Below are positions 34,696 through 42,970 of a stretch of DNA of 64,000 nucleotides, piece after piece. Every line of letters begins with the position of its first letter. Position 1 is the first letter of the stretch. A program made the translations under genes and the position numbers. The notes under the pieces were generated by a model. That model made no database searches and had not been told where the DNA came from. It worked only from the letters and a program-made list of their open reading frames with translations. Origin of the DNA: an uncultured bacterium (lineage in GTDB: Bacteria > Verrucomicrobiota > Lentisphaeria > Victivallales > UBA1829); the NCBI GenBank assembly GCA_949297765.1, contig CASFTV010000012.1, positions 1-64,000 on the forward strand. Direction: 5' to 3'.

Positions 34696-35715
34696 ATGAA
34701 GATCGCAGTTGACGCAATGGGCGGCGACTATGCACCGGGAGTGGTGATTGAAGGTGTTCTGCTTGCTTTGCAGGAGCTTCCGAATCTTCAACTCATTCTG
34801 GTCGGGCATCAGGAAAAACTTTCCTTCTATCTGGAGAAGGCGGGTTTGATGCACCATCCGCGCGTGGAACTGGTTCACGCCGAACAGGTGGTGGAAATGA
34901 GCGATCATTCAACGGATGCACTCCGGTCCAAAAAGAAATCTTCCATTACGGTGTGCGCCGATCTGGTGAAGGCCGGCGCAGCCAGTGCGATTGTCTCGGC
35001 AGGACATACCGGGGCCGCGGTAGCGGCAACCAAGGTGCGTCTCCGGACTCTGGAGGGAATCGACCGCCCCGCACTCGCCACGCTGATGCCGGCCGTCGGA
35101 GGAAAGAATGTGCTCATCGACGTCGGCGCCAACACGGACTGCGTCCCGATCAACCTTGCGCAGTTTGCCGTAATGGGGGAACTGTATGCTCAGCTGACAT
35201 TCGGCATTGAAAATCCGCGCATCGGACTGCTCTCCGTCGGCGGAGAGGATGTCAAGGGCAACGATCTGACAAAGGAAGTGTTCAAGATTCTCTCGCGCAT
35301 GCCGATCAACTTTGTCGGCAACGTGGAAGGACATGACATCTTCCACAAAAACACATGCGATGTGATCGTCTGCGACGGCTTCATCGGCAACTCGCTTCTG
35401 AAAGCCTCGGAAGGACTCGCCCGGGCCACATTCCACTGGCTGAAGGAGGCTTTCACCAGAAACCCGATCCGCCAGACCGGAGCGTTTCTGGCCAAAGAGG
35501 CGTTCCGGGAACTGAAACAGATCTCCGATTCCGAAGAATTCGGCGGAGCGCCGCTGATGGGCATCCGGGGAATCTGCATCATCGGACACGGAGCATCAAC
35601 TCCGAAAGCCGTGAAAAACGCGATCCGTCTTGCCGACACCTATCTCTCTCTCGGACTGACGGACCGGCTCGTCAAACGAATCAACGAATGCGGAATTGCG
35701 GTAAAACACGGTTGA
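34696..35715 (+). CDS. plsX: Phosphate acyltransferase PlsX
   Basis: 339 residues beginning with the family signature KIAVDAMGGDYAP. Further conserved blocks: VSAGHTGAAVAA, RPALATLMP, LIDVGANTDC, GLLSVGGEDVKGN and VCDGFIGNSLLK. Converts acyl-ACP to acyl-phosphate for PlsY in phospholipid synthesis. It lies 27 bp after rpmF and 47 bp before fabH. Confidence 0.96.
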   Translation: MKIAVDAMGGDYAPGVVIEGVLLALQELPNLQLILVGHQEKLSFYLEKAGLMHHPRVELVHAEQVVEMSDHSTDALRSKKKSSITVCADLVKAGAASAIVSAGHTGAAVAATKVRLRTLEGIDRPALATLMPAVGGKNVLIDVGANTDCVPINLAQFAVMGELYAQLTFGIENPRIGLLSVGGEDVKGNDLTKEVFKILSRMPINFVGNVEGHDIFHKNTCDVIVCDGFIGNSLLKASEGLARATFHWLKEAFTRNPIRQTGAFLAKEAFRELKQISDSEEFGGAPLMGIRGICIIGHGASTPKAVKNAIRLADTYLSLGLTDRLVKRINECGIAVKHG

Positions 35716-35762
35716 TTTACCCCCTTCCGCGATCTTAACTTATAACGTAGGAGTGTCTTTTC

Positions 35763-36749
35763 ATGGGCATCGTGATTAAAGGAACCGGAATGTATGTTCC
35801 GGAACGGGTTCTGACCAACGCCGACCTGGAAAAAATGGTGGAGACTTCCGACGAATGGATCACAACCCGCACCGGCATCAAAGAACGTCACATTGCCGAT
35901 GAAGCGACCTCGACCTCGATGCTTGCCTGCAACGCCGCACGGAAAGCCCTTGAAATGGCGGGAGTCTCCCCGGATGAGCTGGATCTCATTACCGTGGCAA
36001 CCGTCACACCGGACAAGCTGTTTCCCAATACGGCCGCCCTGGTCCAGAGAGCGCTGGGCGCACGGGCATGTCCCTGTTTCGACCTCGAAGCCGCATGTTC
36101 GGGGCTTCTCTACTCTCTGGAAGTGGTGCACAGCATTCTCAAGGCAAACAAGAATTACCGGAAAGCCCTGGTGATCGGAGCGGAAAAACTCTCGTCGATT
36201 GTGGACTGGACCGACCGCACCACCTGCGTACTTTTCGGTGACGGCGCAGCGGCTCTCGTTCTGGAACGCGACGACTCCGCCGAACATGATTTCTATGTTG
36301 CCGGAAAGCTCGCGGCGGACGGCAACTATGGAGACATCCTGCACCTTCCCGCGGGAGGAAGCGCGATGCCCGCCAGCCATGAATCCGTGGACGGGAGACT
36401 CCATTTCATCAAAATGGGCGGACAGGAGACCTTCAAACTGGCCGTGACCGGCATGACCAACGCCAGCAAAGAGGTGCTTGCAGACGCCGGCGTCGCCCCG
36501 GATCAGATTGCATGGGTGATTCCGCACCAGGCGAACCGCCGGATCATCTCGGCAGTTGCCCAGCGTCTTGACGTGCCTGAGGAGCGGGTGTATGTGAATA
36601 TTTTCCGTTACGGGAACACCTCGTCCGCGTCGATCGGGATCTGTCTGGATGAGCTGAACCGCGCGGGGAAACTGAAACGGGGCGACTATGTCCTCCTGAC
36701 CGCGTTCGGCGGAGGCCTCACCTGGGGCGCTCAGCTGATCCGCTGGTAA
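35763..36749 (+). CDS. fabH: 3-oxoacyl-ACP synthase III (KAS III)
   Basis: 328 residues. Starts fatty acid synthesis from acetyl-CoA and malonyl-ACP. The catalytic triad is clear: Cys in DLEAACSGLLY, His in WVIPHQANRRI, Asn in YGNTSSASI; the C-terminus GGGLTWGAQLIRW is typical. TAGGAG lies about 8 bp before the ATG. Last conserved member of the rpmF-plsX-fabH unit; the following hydrolase starts 11 bp after its stop. Confidence 0.96.
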   Translation: MGIVIKGTGMYVPERVLTNADLEKMVETSDEWITTRTGIKERHIADEATSTSMLACNAARKALEMAGVSPDELDLITVATVTPDKLFPNTAALVQRALGARACPCFDLEAACSGLLYSLEVVHSILKANKNYRKALVIGAEKLSSIVDWTDRTTCVLFGDGAAALVLERDDSAEHDFYVAGKLAADGNYGDILHLPAGGSAMPASHESVDGRLHFIKMGGQETFKLAVTGMTNASKEVLADAGVAPDQIAWVIPHQANRRIISAVAQRLDVPEERVYVNIFRYGNTSSASIGICLDELNRAGKLKRGDYVLLTAFGGGLTWGAQLIRW

Positions 36750-36760
36750 CGCCCGCCGCC

Positions 36761-37405
36761 ATGGGATTTTTTCGAGGCGGAATCAATTTCAAGCTGGAAA
36801 GCCGGAACACAGCCGGCTCGGTGCTGATGATTCACGGTCTTTTCATGGGATCGTGGATTCTGTCTCCGATTGCGCGGCACCTGAACCGGAACGGATTCCG
36901 CTGTTTCGGCTATGATTATCCGACCCGCATCCGACGCGTCGAAGTTCATGGAGCGGAACTGGCGGATGTGCTGTCCCGCCTGCCGGAGCCGCGCCTTGAT
37001 GCGGTTACCCACAGCATGGGCGGACTGATCCTGCGGGCGGCTCTGGCGCATAAACCCGAACTGAAACAGAAAATCGGACGGGTTGTGATGATCGCTCCGC
37101 CGAACCGGGGATCCGATCTTGCGCGCCGCTGGAGAACAAACTTTCCGCCGGCGGGGAAACTGGTTGTCCCGCTTCACGACCTGAGTTCGGAAGAGGATTC
37201 CGCGATTCACTCGCTCCCGCCGCTTCCGGAAGGGATTGAACTCGGGATTCTCGCAGCGGAGAACGATCATGCGATTTCCGTCGACCGGACCCGTCTTGCA
37301 GGAGAGCGGGATCACCGGATTCTGCCGGGAAGGCATACGGATATTCTGTTCCGCCGGAGAACCGCGGAATTTGTTGAACGTTTTCTCCGGACCGGAAAAT
37401 TCTGA
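36761..37405 (+). CDS. Alpha/beta-hydrolase (lipase/esterase-like)
   Basis: 214 residues without a signal peptide. HGLFMGSWI gives the oxyanion loop, THSMGGLILRA the nucleophile elbow (Ser in G/T-H-S-M-G), and GRHTDIL the likely catalytic His; the acid may be the Asp in AENDHAIS. The segment IAPPNRGSDLA recalls bacterial triacylglycerol lipases and LipB/lecithin-acyltransferase-like esterases. It follows fabH by 11 bp with no clear ribosome site, so it is probably translationally coupled. Lipid substrate unknown. Confidence 0.82.
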   Translation: MGFFRGGINFKLESRNTAGSVLMIHGLFMGSWILSPIARHLNRNGFRCFGYDYPTRIRRVEVHGAELADVLSRLPEPRLDAVTHSMGGLILRAALAHKPELKQKIGRVVMIAPPNRGSDLARRWRTNFPPAGKLVVPLHDLSSEEDSAIHSLPPLPEGIELGILAAENDHAISVDRTRLAGERDHRILPGRHTDILFRRRTAEFVERFLRTGKF

Positions 37406-37415
37406 TTTCCCGGAT

Positions 37416-37443
37416 TTGACATGGAGAAACGGAGGTTTATAGT
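37416..37443 (+). promoter_or_regulatory. Promoter of the exported flavin-reductase-like gene
   Basis: -35 TTGACA (37416-37421), 16-bp spacer, -10 TATAGT (37438-37443); GGGAGG precedes the ATG at 37481. Confidence 0.7.
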
Positions 37444-37480
37444 ATCGGCAGTCCATTCATAGAAACAGGGAGGTTTTCCG

Positions 37481-38107
37481 ATGAAGAGATGGTCTGTTTT
37501 TTTGTTTTCCGCAGTGCTTCTGTTTTCCGTTCACGCAGGAGCGGATACACTTCCGCCGACAAAATATCCGCCGCTGAACGAAACGGTGTTCCATTCGTAT
37601 TTCAGGAAGATTGAAACGTCGAAGATCAAAGGGAATGTGTTTGATCTGCTCCGGAAGGAGAGTTTTCTGATTACGGGGGGCAGTCCGGCGTCGTACAACA
37701 GCATGACCGCGGGCTGGGGAGGATTCGGCGTTCTCTGGGGCCGGGACGTTGCAAGCATCTATGTCCGCAACACGCGCTACACCTATGAATTTCTGGAAAA
37801 GGAGCCGTATTTCACGCTGTCGTTCTATGACAATCCGGAACGGGCGGAGCTGATGCGCGTCTTCGGACGGATGTCGGGACGGACCGCCGACAAGATCAGG
37901 GAATCCGGGTTCACGCCGGTGAAGGTCCCGGGCGGCGGAGTCGCCTATGTCCAGGCGAGAATGATTCTCCTCTGCAAACGTCTTGCGGGAATCGAACTGA
38001 CGCAGGAAAAGATCCCCCGGGAGATCGCCCGGAAAACCTATGGCGAAACCCGCGATTTCCATAAACTCTACATTGGCGAAATCGTCGGCGTGTGGATTCG
38101 CAAATAA
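37481..38107 (+). CDS. Exported flavin-reductase-like (FMN-binding split-barrel) protein
   Basis: 208 residues. A Sec-type signal peptide (MKRWSVFLFSAVLLFSVHAG) precedes a domain that looks like the flavin reductase family: KESFLITGGSPASYNSMTAGW, WGRDVASIYVRNTRYTYEF and FTLSFYD. Relatives are usually cytoplasmic FMN proteins of about 180 residues, so export is unusual. No twin-Arg motif or Cys lipobox is seen, so the cofactor would have to be acquired in the periplasm. Own promoter upstream and a terminator downstream make it monocistronic. Function not established. Confidence 0.75.
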   Translation: MKRWSVFLFSAVLLFSVHAGADTLPPTKYPPLNETVFHSYFRKIETSKIKGNVFDLLRKESFLITGGSPASYNSMTAGWGGFGVLWGRDVASIYVRNTRYTYEFLEKEPYFTLSFYDNPERAELMRVFGRMSGRTADKIRESGFTPVKVPGGGVAYVQARMILLCKRLAGIELTQEKIPREIARKTYGETRDFHKLYIGEIVGVWIRK

Positions 38108-38141
38108 GCGCGGGAAAAGAACTTCTCCCCGTCCGCCCTCC

Positions 38142-38163
38142 CCGCTCCCGAAGCGGTTTTTTC
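38142..38163 (+). terminator. Intrinsic terminator
   Basis: CCGCT (38142-38146) pairs with AGCGG (38152-38156), followed by six T. Ends the flavin-reductase-like transcript just before the pfp promoter. Confidence 0.7.
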
Positions 38164-38185
38164 TCGGAATATTTTCGGAAAAAAC

Positions 38186-38214
38186 TTGCGAAACAAGGGA
38201 AAACGGGGTATCTT
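38186..38214 (+). promoter_or_regulatory. Promoter of pfp-gatC-gatA
   Basis: -35 TTGCGA (38186-38191), 17-bp spacer, -10 TATCTT (38209-38214); GAAGGAG precedes the ATG at 38268. Confidence 0.6.
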
Positions 38215-38267
38215 ACCGAATGATTGCATCGTAAAAAAACTCACCGTTAATTCGAAGGAGATTTTGT

Positions 38268-39923
38268 ATGAACGGATCCGTATCCCCACTTCAGAAGGCA
38301 AGATTCAGCTACCAGCCCAAACTTCCGGCGGCCCTCCGCAGCGGAGCGGCAGTCAAATGCATCGAAGGAGAAAAACTCCAGGCGTTCGCGGACGCAGACA
38401 AGATCGAAGCCCTCTTCCCCTCCACCAGCAACATGCCCGTACTCTCGTTTGAGAAGGCGGATTCGAAAACGGAACGCGGAGCAATCAACGTCGGCGTGAT
38501 CCTTTCCGGCGGCCAGGCCCCGGGCGGACACAACGTGATCGCCGGACTCTATGATGGAATCAAGAGCCTCAACGCGGGAAGCCGCCTCTACGGATTCAAA
38601 GGCGGACCCGGCGGACTCGTGGACAACAACTATGTCGAAATCACGGACGAATTCATGAACGCCTACCGCAACACCGGCGGATTTGACATGATCGGCTCCG
38701 GAAGAACCAAACTCGAACTGGAGGAACAGTTCGACAAAGGGGCGGAAAACTGCAAAAAACTCGGAATTTCCGCGCTGGTCATCATCGGAGGAGACGATTC
38801 CAACACCAATGCGTGCCTTCTGGCGGAATACTACAAGAAGAAAAATATCCCGATCCAGGTGGTCGGCTGCCCGAAAACCATCGACGGCGACCTGAAAAAC
38901 AAATTCATCGAAACCTCCTTCGGCTTCGACACCGCTTCCAAAGTGTACAGCGAACTGATCGGCAACATCGAACGCGATGCGAACTCCGCAAAGAAATACT
39001 GGCACTTCGTCAAGCTGATGGGCCGTTCCGCCTCCCACATCACGCTGGAATGCGCGCTGAAGACTCATCCGAACATCACGATCATCTCGGAGGAGGTCGC
39101 GGCGAAGAAGCAGACGCTCGACGAAATCGTGACCTACATTGCGGACACCGTCGCCGCCCGCGCAAAGAACAAGGAGAATTTCGGTGTTGTCCTGATCCCG
39201 GAAGGACTGATCGAGTTCATTCCGGAGATGAACAAGCTGATCGGCGAACTCAACGAACTGCTCGCGAAAGAGGGCGAGGCGTTCGCGGCGATTGAAAACA
39301 AAGACGAAAAGATGGCGTTTGTTGTTGACCGTCTCCCGAAAGAACTTGCCGCGGTCTTCGCCTCGCTTCCGCAGGCCATCCAGCTCCAGCTGACCAACGA
39401 CCGCGATCCCCACGGAAACGTTCAGGTGTCGCTGATCGAAACGGAAAAACTGCTGGTTGAACTGGTGAAGGCGAAACTGAAAAAACTTCCGGAAAAAGTG
39501 AAATTCTCGGCGCAGACCCACTTCTTCGGCTACGAGGGCCGCTGCTCGGTTCCGTCCAACTTCGACGCCGACTACTGCTACAGCCTCGGCTACAACGCGG
39601 CCGCCATCATCGGCGCGGGCAGAACCGCCTACATGTCCTACATCAGCAACCTTGTCGCCCCCGCGGAACAGTGGAAGGCGGGCGCGGTTCCGCTGACCGC
39701 GATGATGAACGTCGAACGCCGCCACGGCGCCGACAAACCGGTCATCCGGAAAGCGCTGGTCGAACTCGACGGAAAACCGTTCCGCGAATTTGAGAAAAAC
39801 CGTGCTCTGTGGGCAGTGACAACGTCGTTTGTCTTCCCCGGCCCGATCCAGTACTACGGACCGGCAGAGGTCTGCGACGCAACCACGGAAACCCTGAAAC
39901 TCGAACAGGCGGAAAAGGAATGA
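38268..39923 (+). CDS. pfp: PPi-dependent 6-phosphofructokinase (long type)
   Basis: 551 residues, the size of the long, plant-beta-like PFP class. Phosphorylates fructose 6-phosphate with pyrophosphate, reversibly. Motifs: GVILSGGQAPGGHNVIAG, the GGDDSN loop whose second Asp marks PPi rather than ATP use, catalytic GCPKTIDGDL, SFGFDTASKVYSELI and MGRSASHI. It is followed by gatC with a four-base overlap (ATGA). Reversible PPi-PFK suits fermenters with economical glycolysis. Confidence 0.95.
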   Translation: MNGSVSPLQKARFSYQPKLPAALRSGAAVKCIEGEKLQAFADADKIEALFPSTSNMPVLSFEKADSKTERGAINVGVILSGGQAPGGHNVIAGLYDGIKSLNAGSRLYGFKGGPGGLVDNNYVEITDEFMNAYRNTGGFDMIGSGRTKLELEEQFDKGAENCKKLGISALVIIGGDDSNTNACLLAEYYKKKNIPIQVVGCPKTIDGDLKNKFIETSFGFDTASKVYSELIGNIERDANSAKKYWHFVKLMGRSASHITLECALKTHPNITIISEEVAAKKQTLDEIVTYIADTVAARAKNKENFGVVLIPEGLIEFIPEMNKLIGELNELLAKEGEAFAAIENKDEKMAFVVDRLPKELAAVFASLPQAIQLQLTNDRDPHGNVQVSLIETEKLLVELVKAKLKKLPEKVKFSAQTHFFGYEGRCSVPSNFDADYCYSLGYNAAAIIGAGRTAYMSYISNLVAPAEQWKAGAVPLTAMMNVERRHGADKPVIRKALVELDGKPFREFEKNRALWAVTTSFVFPGPIQYYGPAEVCDATTETLKLEQAEKE

Positions 39924-40237
39924 GTACGGGCGGAGGAGAAAATTCGTTCGACGCGGCGAAAGTCGCCATGCTCGCGCGGCTCGACCTGTCACCGGCTGAA
40001 CGGGAGAGGTTTCAGGGCGAGATGGAGGCGATCGTCGGCTATGTGAACCAGCTTTCGGAGCTGGACGTGGAAGGAATCGAACCCACCGCCCACACGACCC
40101 CGAGATTCAATATCCTGCGCGACGACGTCGCCGAACAGCGCTTCCCCCGGGAGACCATGCTCTCCAACGCGCCGGAAGTCATCGACGGCGAACTGATCCG
40201 GATGCCGCAGGTCCTGCCGGGAGAAGGAATGTCATGA
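39920..40237 (+). CDS. gatC: Aspartyl/glutamyl-tRNA amidotransferase subunit C
   Basis: 105 residues from the ATG overlapping the pfp stop, with AAAAGGA upstream. FDAAKVAMLARLDLSPAE near the start, then LSELDVEGIEPTAHTT and LRDDVAEQ are the GatC pattern. Stabilises the GatA-GatB complex that turns misacylated Glu-tRNA-Gln or Asp-tRNA-Asn into the correct amide. Overlaps gatA by four bases. Confidence 0.93.
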   Translation: MSTGGGENSFDAAKVAMLARLDLSPAERERFQGEMEAIVGYVNQLSELDVEGIEPTAHTTPRFNILRDDVAEQRFPRETMLSNAPEVIDGELIRMPQVLPGEGMS

Positions 40238-41673
40238 GCGAACTGACCAGACTTACCGTGGCGGAATCCGCAGAACTGCTGAACGCCGGAAAAATCAGCT
40301 CCGCCGAACTCTGCGATGCGTATCTCCGCCGCGTCGGCGAAGCGGATTCCACCATCCGCGCGTTTCTCGCGCTCGACGAGGACCATGTCAGGACGGCGGC
40401 AGCCGAATCGGACAAACGGCGCGCAGAGGGGAAACCGCTCAGCAAATACGATGGAATCCCCGTCGGCATCAAGGACTGCATCTCCGTCCGGGACGAACGC
40501 TGCTCCTGCGCCTCCCGGATTCTGGAAAACTTCAAAGCGGTCTACGATGCGACCGTCATCACAAAATTGCGGAACTCCGGCTTCATTCCGTTCGGACGGA
40601 CCAACATGGACGAATTCGCAATGGGATCTTCCTGCGAGAATTCCGCGTTTCAGAAAACCCGCAATCCGCGGAACCCGGAGTGCGTTCCGGGCGGTTCGAG
40701 CGGCGGTTCCGCGGCGGCGGTGGCGGCGGACGAGGTTCCTGCCGCACTCGCGTCCGACACCGGAGGATCCATCCGCCAGCCGGCGGCGTTCTGCGGAGTC
40801 GTCGGACTCAAGCCGACTTATGGACGGGTCTCCCGTTTCGGACTCGTCGCATTCGCCTCCTCGCTCGACCAGATCGGGCCGATCACCCGGACAGTGGAGG
40901 ATTCCGCCATTCTTCTGGACACCATCGGCGGCCATGATCCCGCCGACTGCACCAGTCTGGAAGCTCCCTGCGGAGGTTTCGCGGAAGGACTCAAAAACGC
41001 CTCGCTCAAAGGCCTGAAAGTCGGCCTTCCGAAAGAGTATTACGAGCTGGACGGAATCACGGACTCCGTCCGGAAAACCGCGGAAAACACCATTGAAGCA
41101 TTCCGCAGTGCGGGCGCGGAAATGGTGGAGGTCTCCCTGCCGCACACAAAATATTCGATGGCATGCTACTACATTGTTGCGACCGCGGAAGCAAGCGCCA
41201 ATCTTGCCCGGTTCGACGGCGTCCGCTACGGATACCGCAGTCCCTCGGCGCGGGATGTCCTCGAAAACTACATGAAATCGCGGGGAGAGGGATTCGGCGA
41301 CGAAGTCAAGCGCCGCATCATGCTGGGAACCTATGTGCTGTCCAGCGGATATTACGACGCCTACTATCTGAAAGCCCAGAAAGTGCGGACTCTGATCCGG
41401 CGGGACTTCGAAGAAGCGTACCGGAAATGCGATATTCTCCTGACCCCGGTCACTCCGGCGCCGGCGTTCCGGTTCGGAGAGAAATCGGATCCGCTGCAGA
41501 TGTATCTGAGCGACGTGTTCACGACCTCGCTGAATCTCTCCGGCAACTGCGGCATCAGCCTCCCTGCCGGCAGAGACGACGCAACCGGCCTTCCGATCGG
41601 CATGCAGCTGATGGCGCCCGCCCTTGCGGAACAACTGCTGTTCAACACCGCCTACGCATTCGAACGGCGTTGA
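40234..41673 (+). CDS. gatA: Aspartyl/glutamyl-tRNA amidotransferase subunit A
   Basis: 479 residues, amidase-signature enzyme. Catalytic Lys in [10 protein letters not shown], cis-Ser in [12 protein letters not shown] and nucleophile Ser in [13 protein letters not shown] are all present; [20 protein letters not shown] is characteristic of GatA. It releases ammonia from Gln for the tRNA amidation. gatB is not in the window, so the third subunit is encoded elsewhere. Confidence 0.96.
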   Translation: MSELTRLTVAESAELLNAGKISSAELCDAYLRRVGEADSTIRAFLALDEDHVRTAAAESDKRRAEGKPLSKYDGIPVGIKDCISVRDERCSCASRILENFKAVYDATVITKLRNSGFIPFGRTNMDEFAMGSSCENSAFQKTRNPRNPECVPGGSSGGSAAAVAADEVPAALASDTGGSIRQPAAFCGVVGLKPTYGRVSRFGLVAFASSLDQIGPITRTVEDSAILLDTIGGHDPADCTSLEAPCGGFAEGLKNASLKGLKVGLPKEYYELDGITDSVRKTAENTIEAFRSAGAEMVEVSLPHTKYSMACYYIVATAEASANLARFDGVRYGYRSPSARDVLENYMKSRGEGFGDEVKRRIMLGTYVLSSGYYDAYYLKAQKVRTLIRRDFEEAYRKCDILLTPVTPAPAFRFGEKSDPLQMYLSDVFTTSLNLSGNCGISLPAGRDDATGLPIGMQLMAPALAEQLLFNTAYAFERR

Positions 41674-41698
41674 CAGGCTATTTCATGGAGGTTTCCCG

Positions 41699-42841
41699 AT
41701 GAGAATTCCGCTTCTGATTCTTCTGTTCTCCGCTGCCGCAGCGCAGGCACAGATCTCGCTGGCGCCCGGAGCGAAAATGCCCGGAGTCACGGCGGAGTGG
41801 GTCATTGAACTTCCCGCCGCGCCACGGCCGCTCCTGCCCTCCAAGGAGCGGAAAGACTATCGGATTCTCACGTTTGCGGACGCATATTCTCCGGATTTCA
41901 TCCAGACCCTTCGTCTGATGGAAAGCATTGAACGGAAATACGGCGTTCCCGGGAAAAATCATTCCGTCACGATCCAGACCGTGACAAAGAATGAGAAGGC
42001 GGATCTGAACCGGGTTCTCGGGAACCAGTCCGTCCCGTTTCAGCTGAATCTCGGAGCCGACAAAAACGGAAAAACCTTCCGCGCGTTTGCATCGGGGGTT
42101 GCCTCCCTTCCCTACACATTCATCTCCCGGAACGGAGCGATCGCCTGGAGCGGACATCCCATCGAAATCGAAACTGTAATGGATGCCCTGCTGGCGGATA
42201 AATTCTCCCTGGACACCCAGAGGAAAATTGCGGTCTACCGGGGGGAACTGCAGTCGGCCCTGCGCGCAGGACTGCCGGATGTGGTCTCCCAGACAGCGGA
42301 CAAGATTCTCGTCCTCTCCCCGCGCGATTCCATCGCAATGCAGGCAAAGCTCTACTCCTTCCAGCTCAAGGGACGAAACGCGGAAGCAATCGCGTTTCTG
42401 AATGACTTCATCCGGAAAAATCCCGAAAATTCCATGCAGACCCGGATGATGCTGCTGAATCTCCTTCTGCAGCAGTCCGACCCGGCGGCCGCCTGGGAAA
42501 AAGCCGTTGCGGAAACCAGCGCCTATGCAGACCGGAAACCGGAAGATGCGCTCCGCCTCGCCGATTATTTCCTGCGCAGCACCTCCGTGGAGCGTCTCCC
42601 CGTCCAGAACATTCTGAAACTGGCGGAAACCGCGGAAAAAGAATTCCGCAAAACCCGGAATACCCGCTATCTTGCCGATGCGCTGGAAACCCTCGCCCGC
42701 GCCAATTACGCAGCCTGCCGGCTCGACAACGCCATTCAGGCACAGAAAGAGGCGGTTCAGCTGCGGGAAAACCAGAAAAGTCCTCTTCTCCCCGCCGCCC
42801 GGAAAATGCTGGACTTTTATCTGAATCTGAAAAAGCTCTGA
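41699..42841 (+). CDS. Exported thioredoxin-fold protein without CxxC, plus helical repeats
   Basis: 380 residues from an ATG with GGAGG 8 bp upstream. Signal peptide 1-18 (LLILLFSAAAAQAQ). Residues ~25-170 resemble a TlpA/peroxiredoxin-like thioredoxin fold (LAPGAKMPGVTAEWV, LPYTFISRNGAIAWSGHP), but at the position of the active CxxC the sequence reads TFADAYSPDFIQ, with no Cys. Residues ~185-380 are helical and TPR-like (LADALETLARANYAACRLD). Probably a periplasmic binding or scaffold protein rather than a redox enzyme. It lies 25 bp after gatA and may share its transcript. Confidence 0.7.
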   Translation: MRIPLLILLFSAAAAQAQISLAPGAKMPGVTAEWVIELPAAPRPLLPSKERKDYRILTFADAYSPDFIQTLRLMESIERKYGVPGKNHSVTIQTVTKNEKADLNRVLGNQSVPFQLNLGADKNGKTFRAFASGVASLPYTFISRNGAIAWSGHPIEIETVMDALLADKFSLDTQRKIAVYRGELQSALRAGLPDVVSQTADKILVLSPRDSIAMQAKLYSFQLKGRNAEAIAFLNDFIRKNPENSMQTRMMLLNLLLQQSDPAAAWEKAVAETSAYADRKPEDALRLADYFLRSTSVERLPVQNILKLAETAEKEFRKTRNTRYLADALETLARANYAACRLDNAIQAQKEAVQLRENQKSPLLPAARKMLDFYLNLKKL

Positions 42842-42970
42842 CTGATGCGCTTTCCGGAGTCGATTCCCCCGTCCGGAAACGGGACACGGAGGGATCGGGT
42901 TCCGCTCACCTGCGACCATTTCTCCGGTCAATCCTCCCGCCGGACTCATCCGTGAAAACGGAAAGGGCGG

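Noticed and set aside
42852-42878. TTCCGGA/TCCGGAA inverted repeat as a terminator
   Set aside because: Seven-bp stem with a long loop and no T tract on either side; could be chance in this CCGG-rich sequence.
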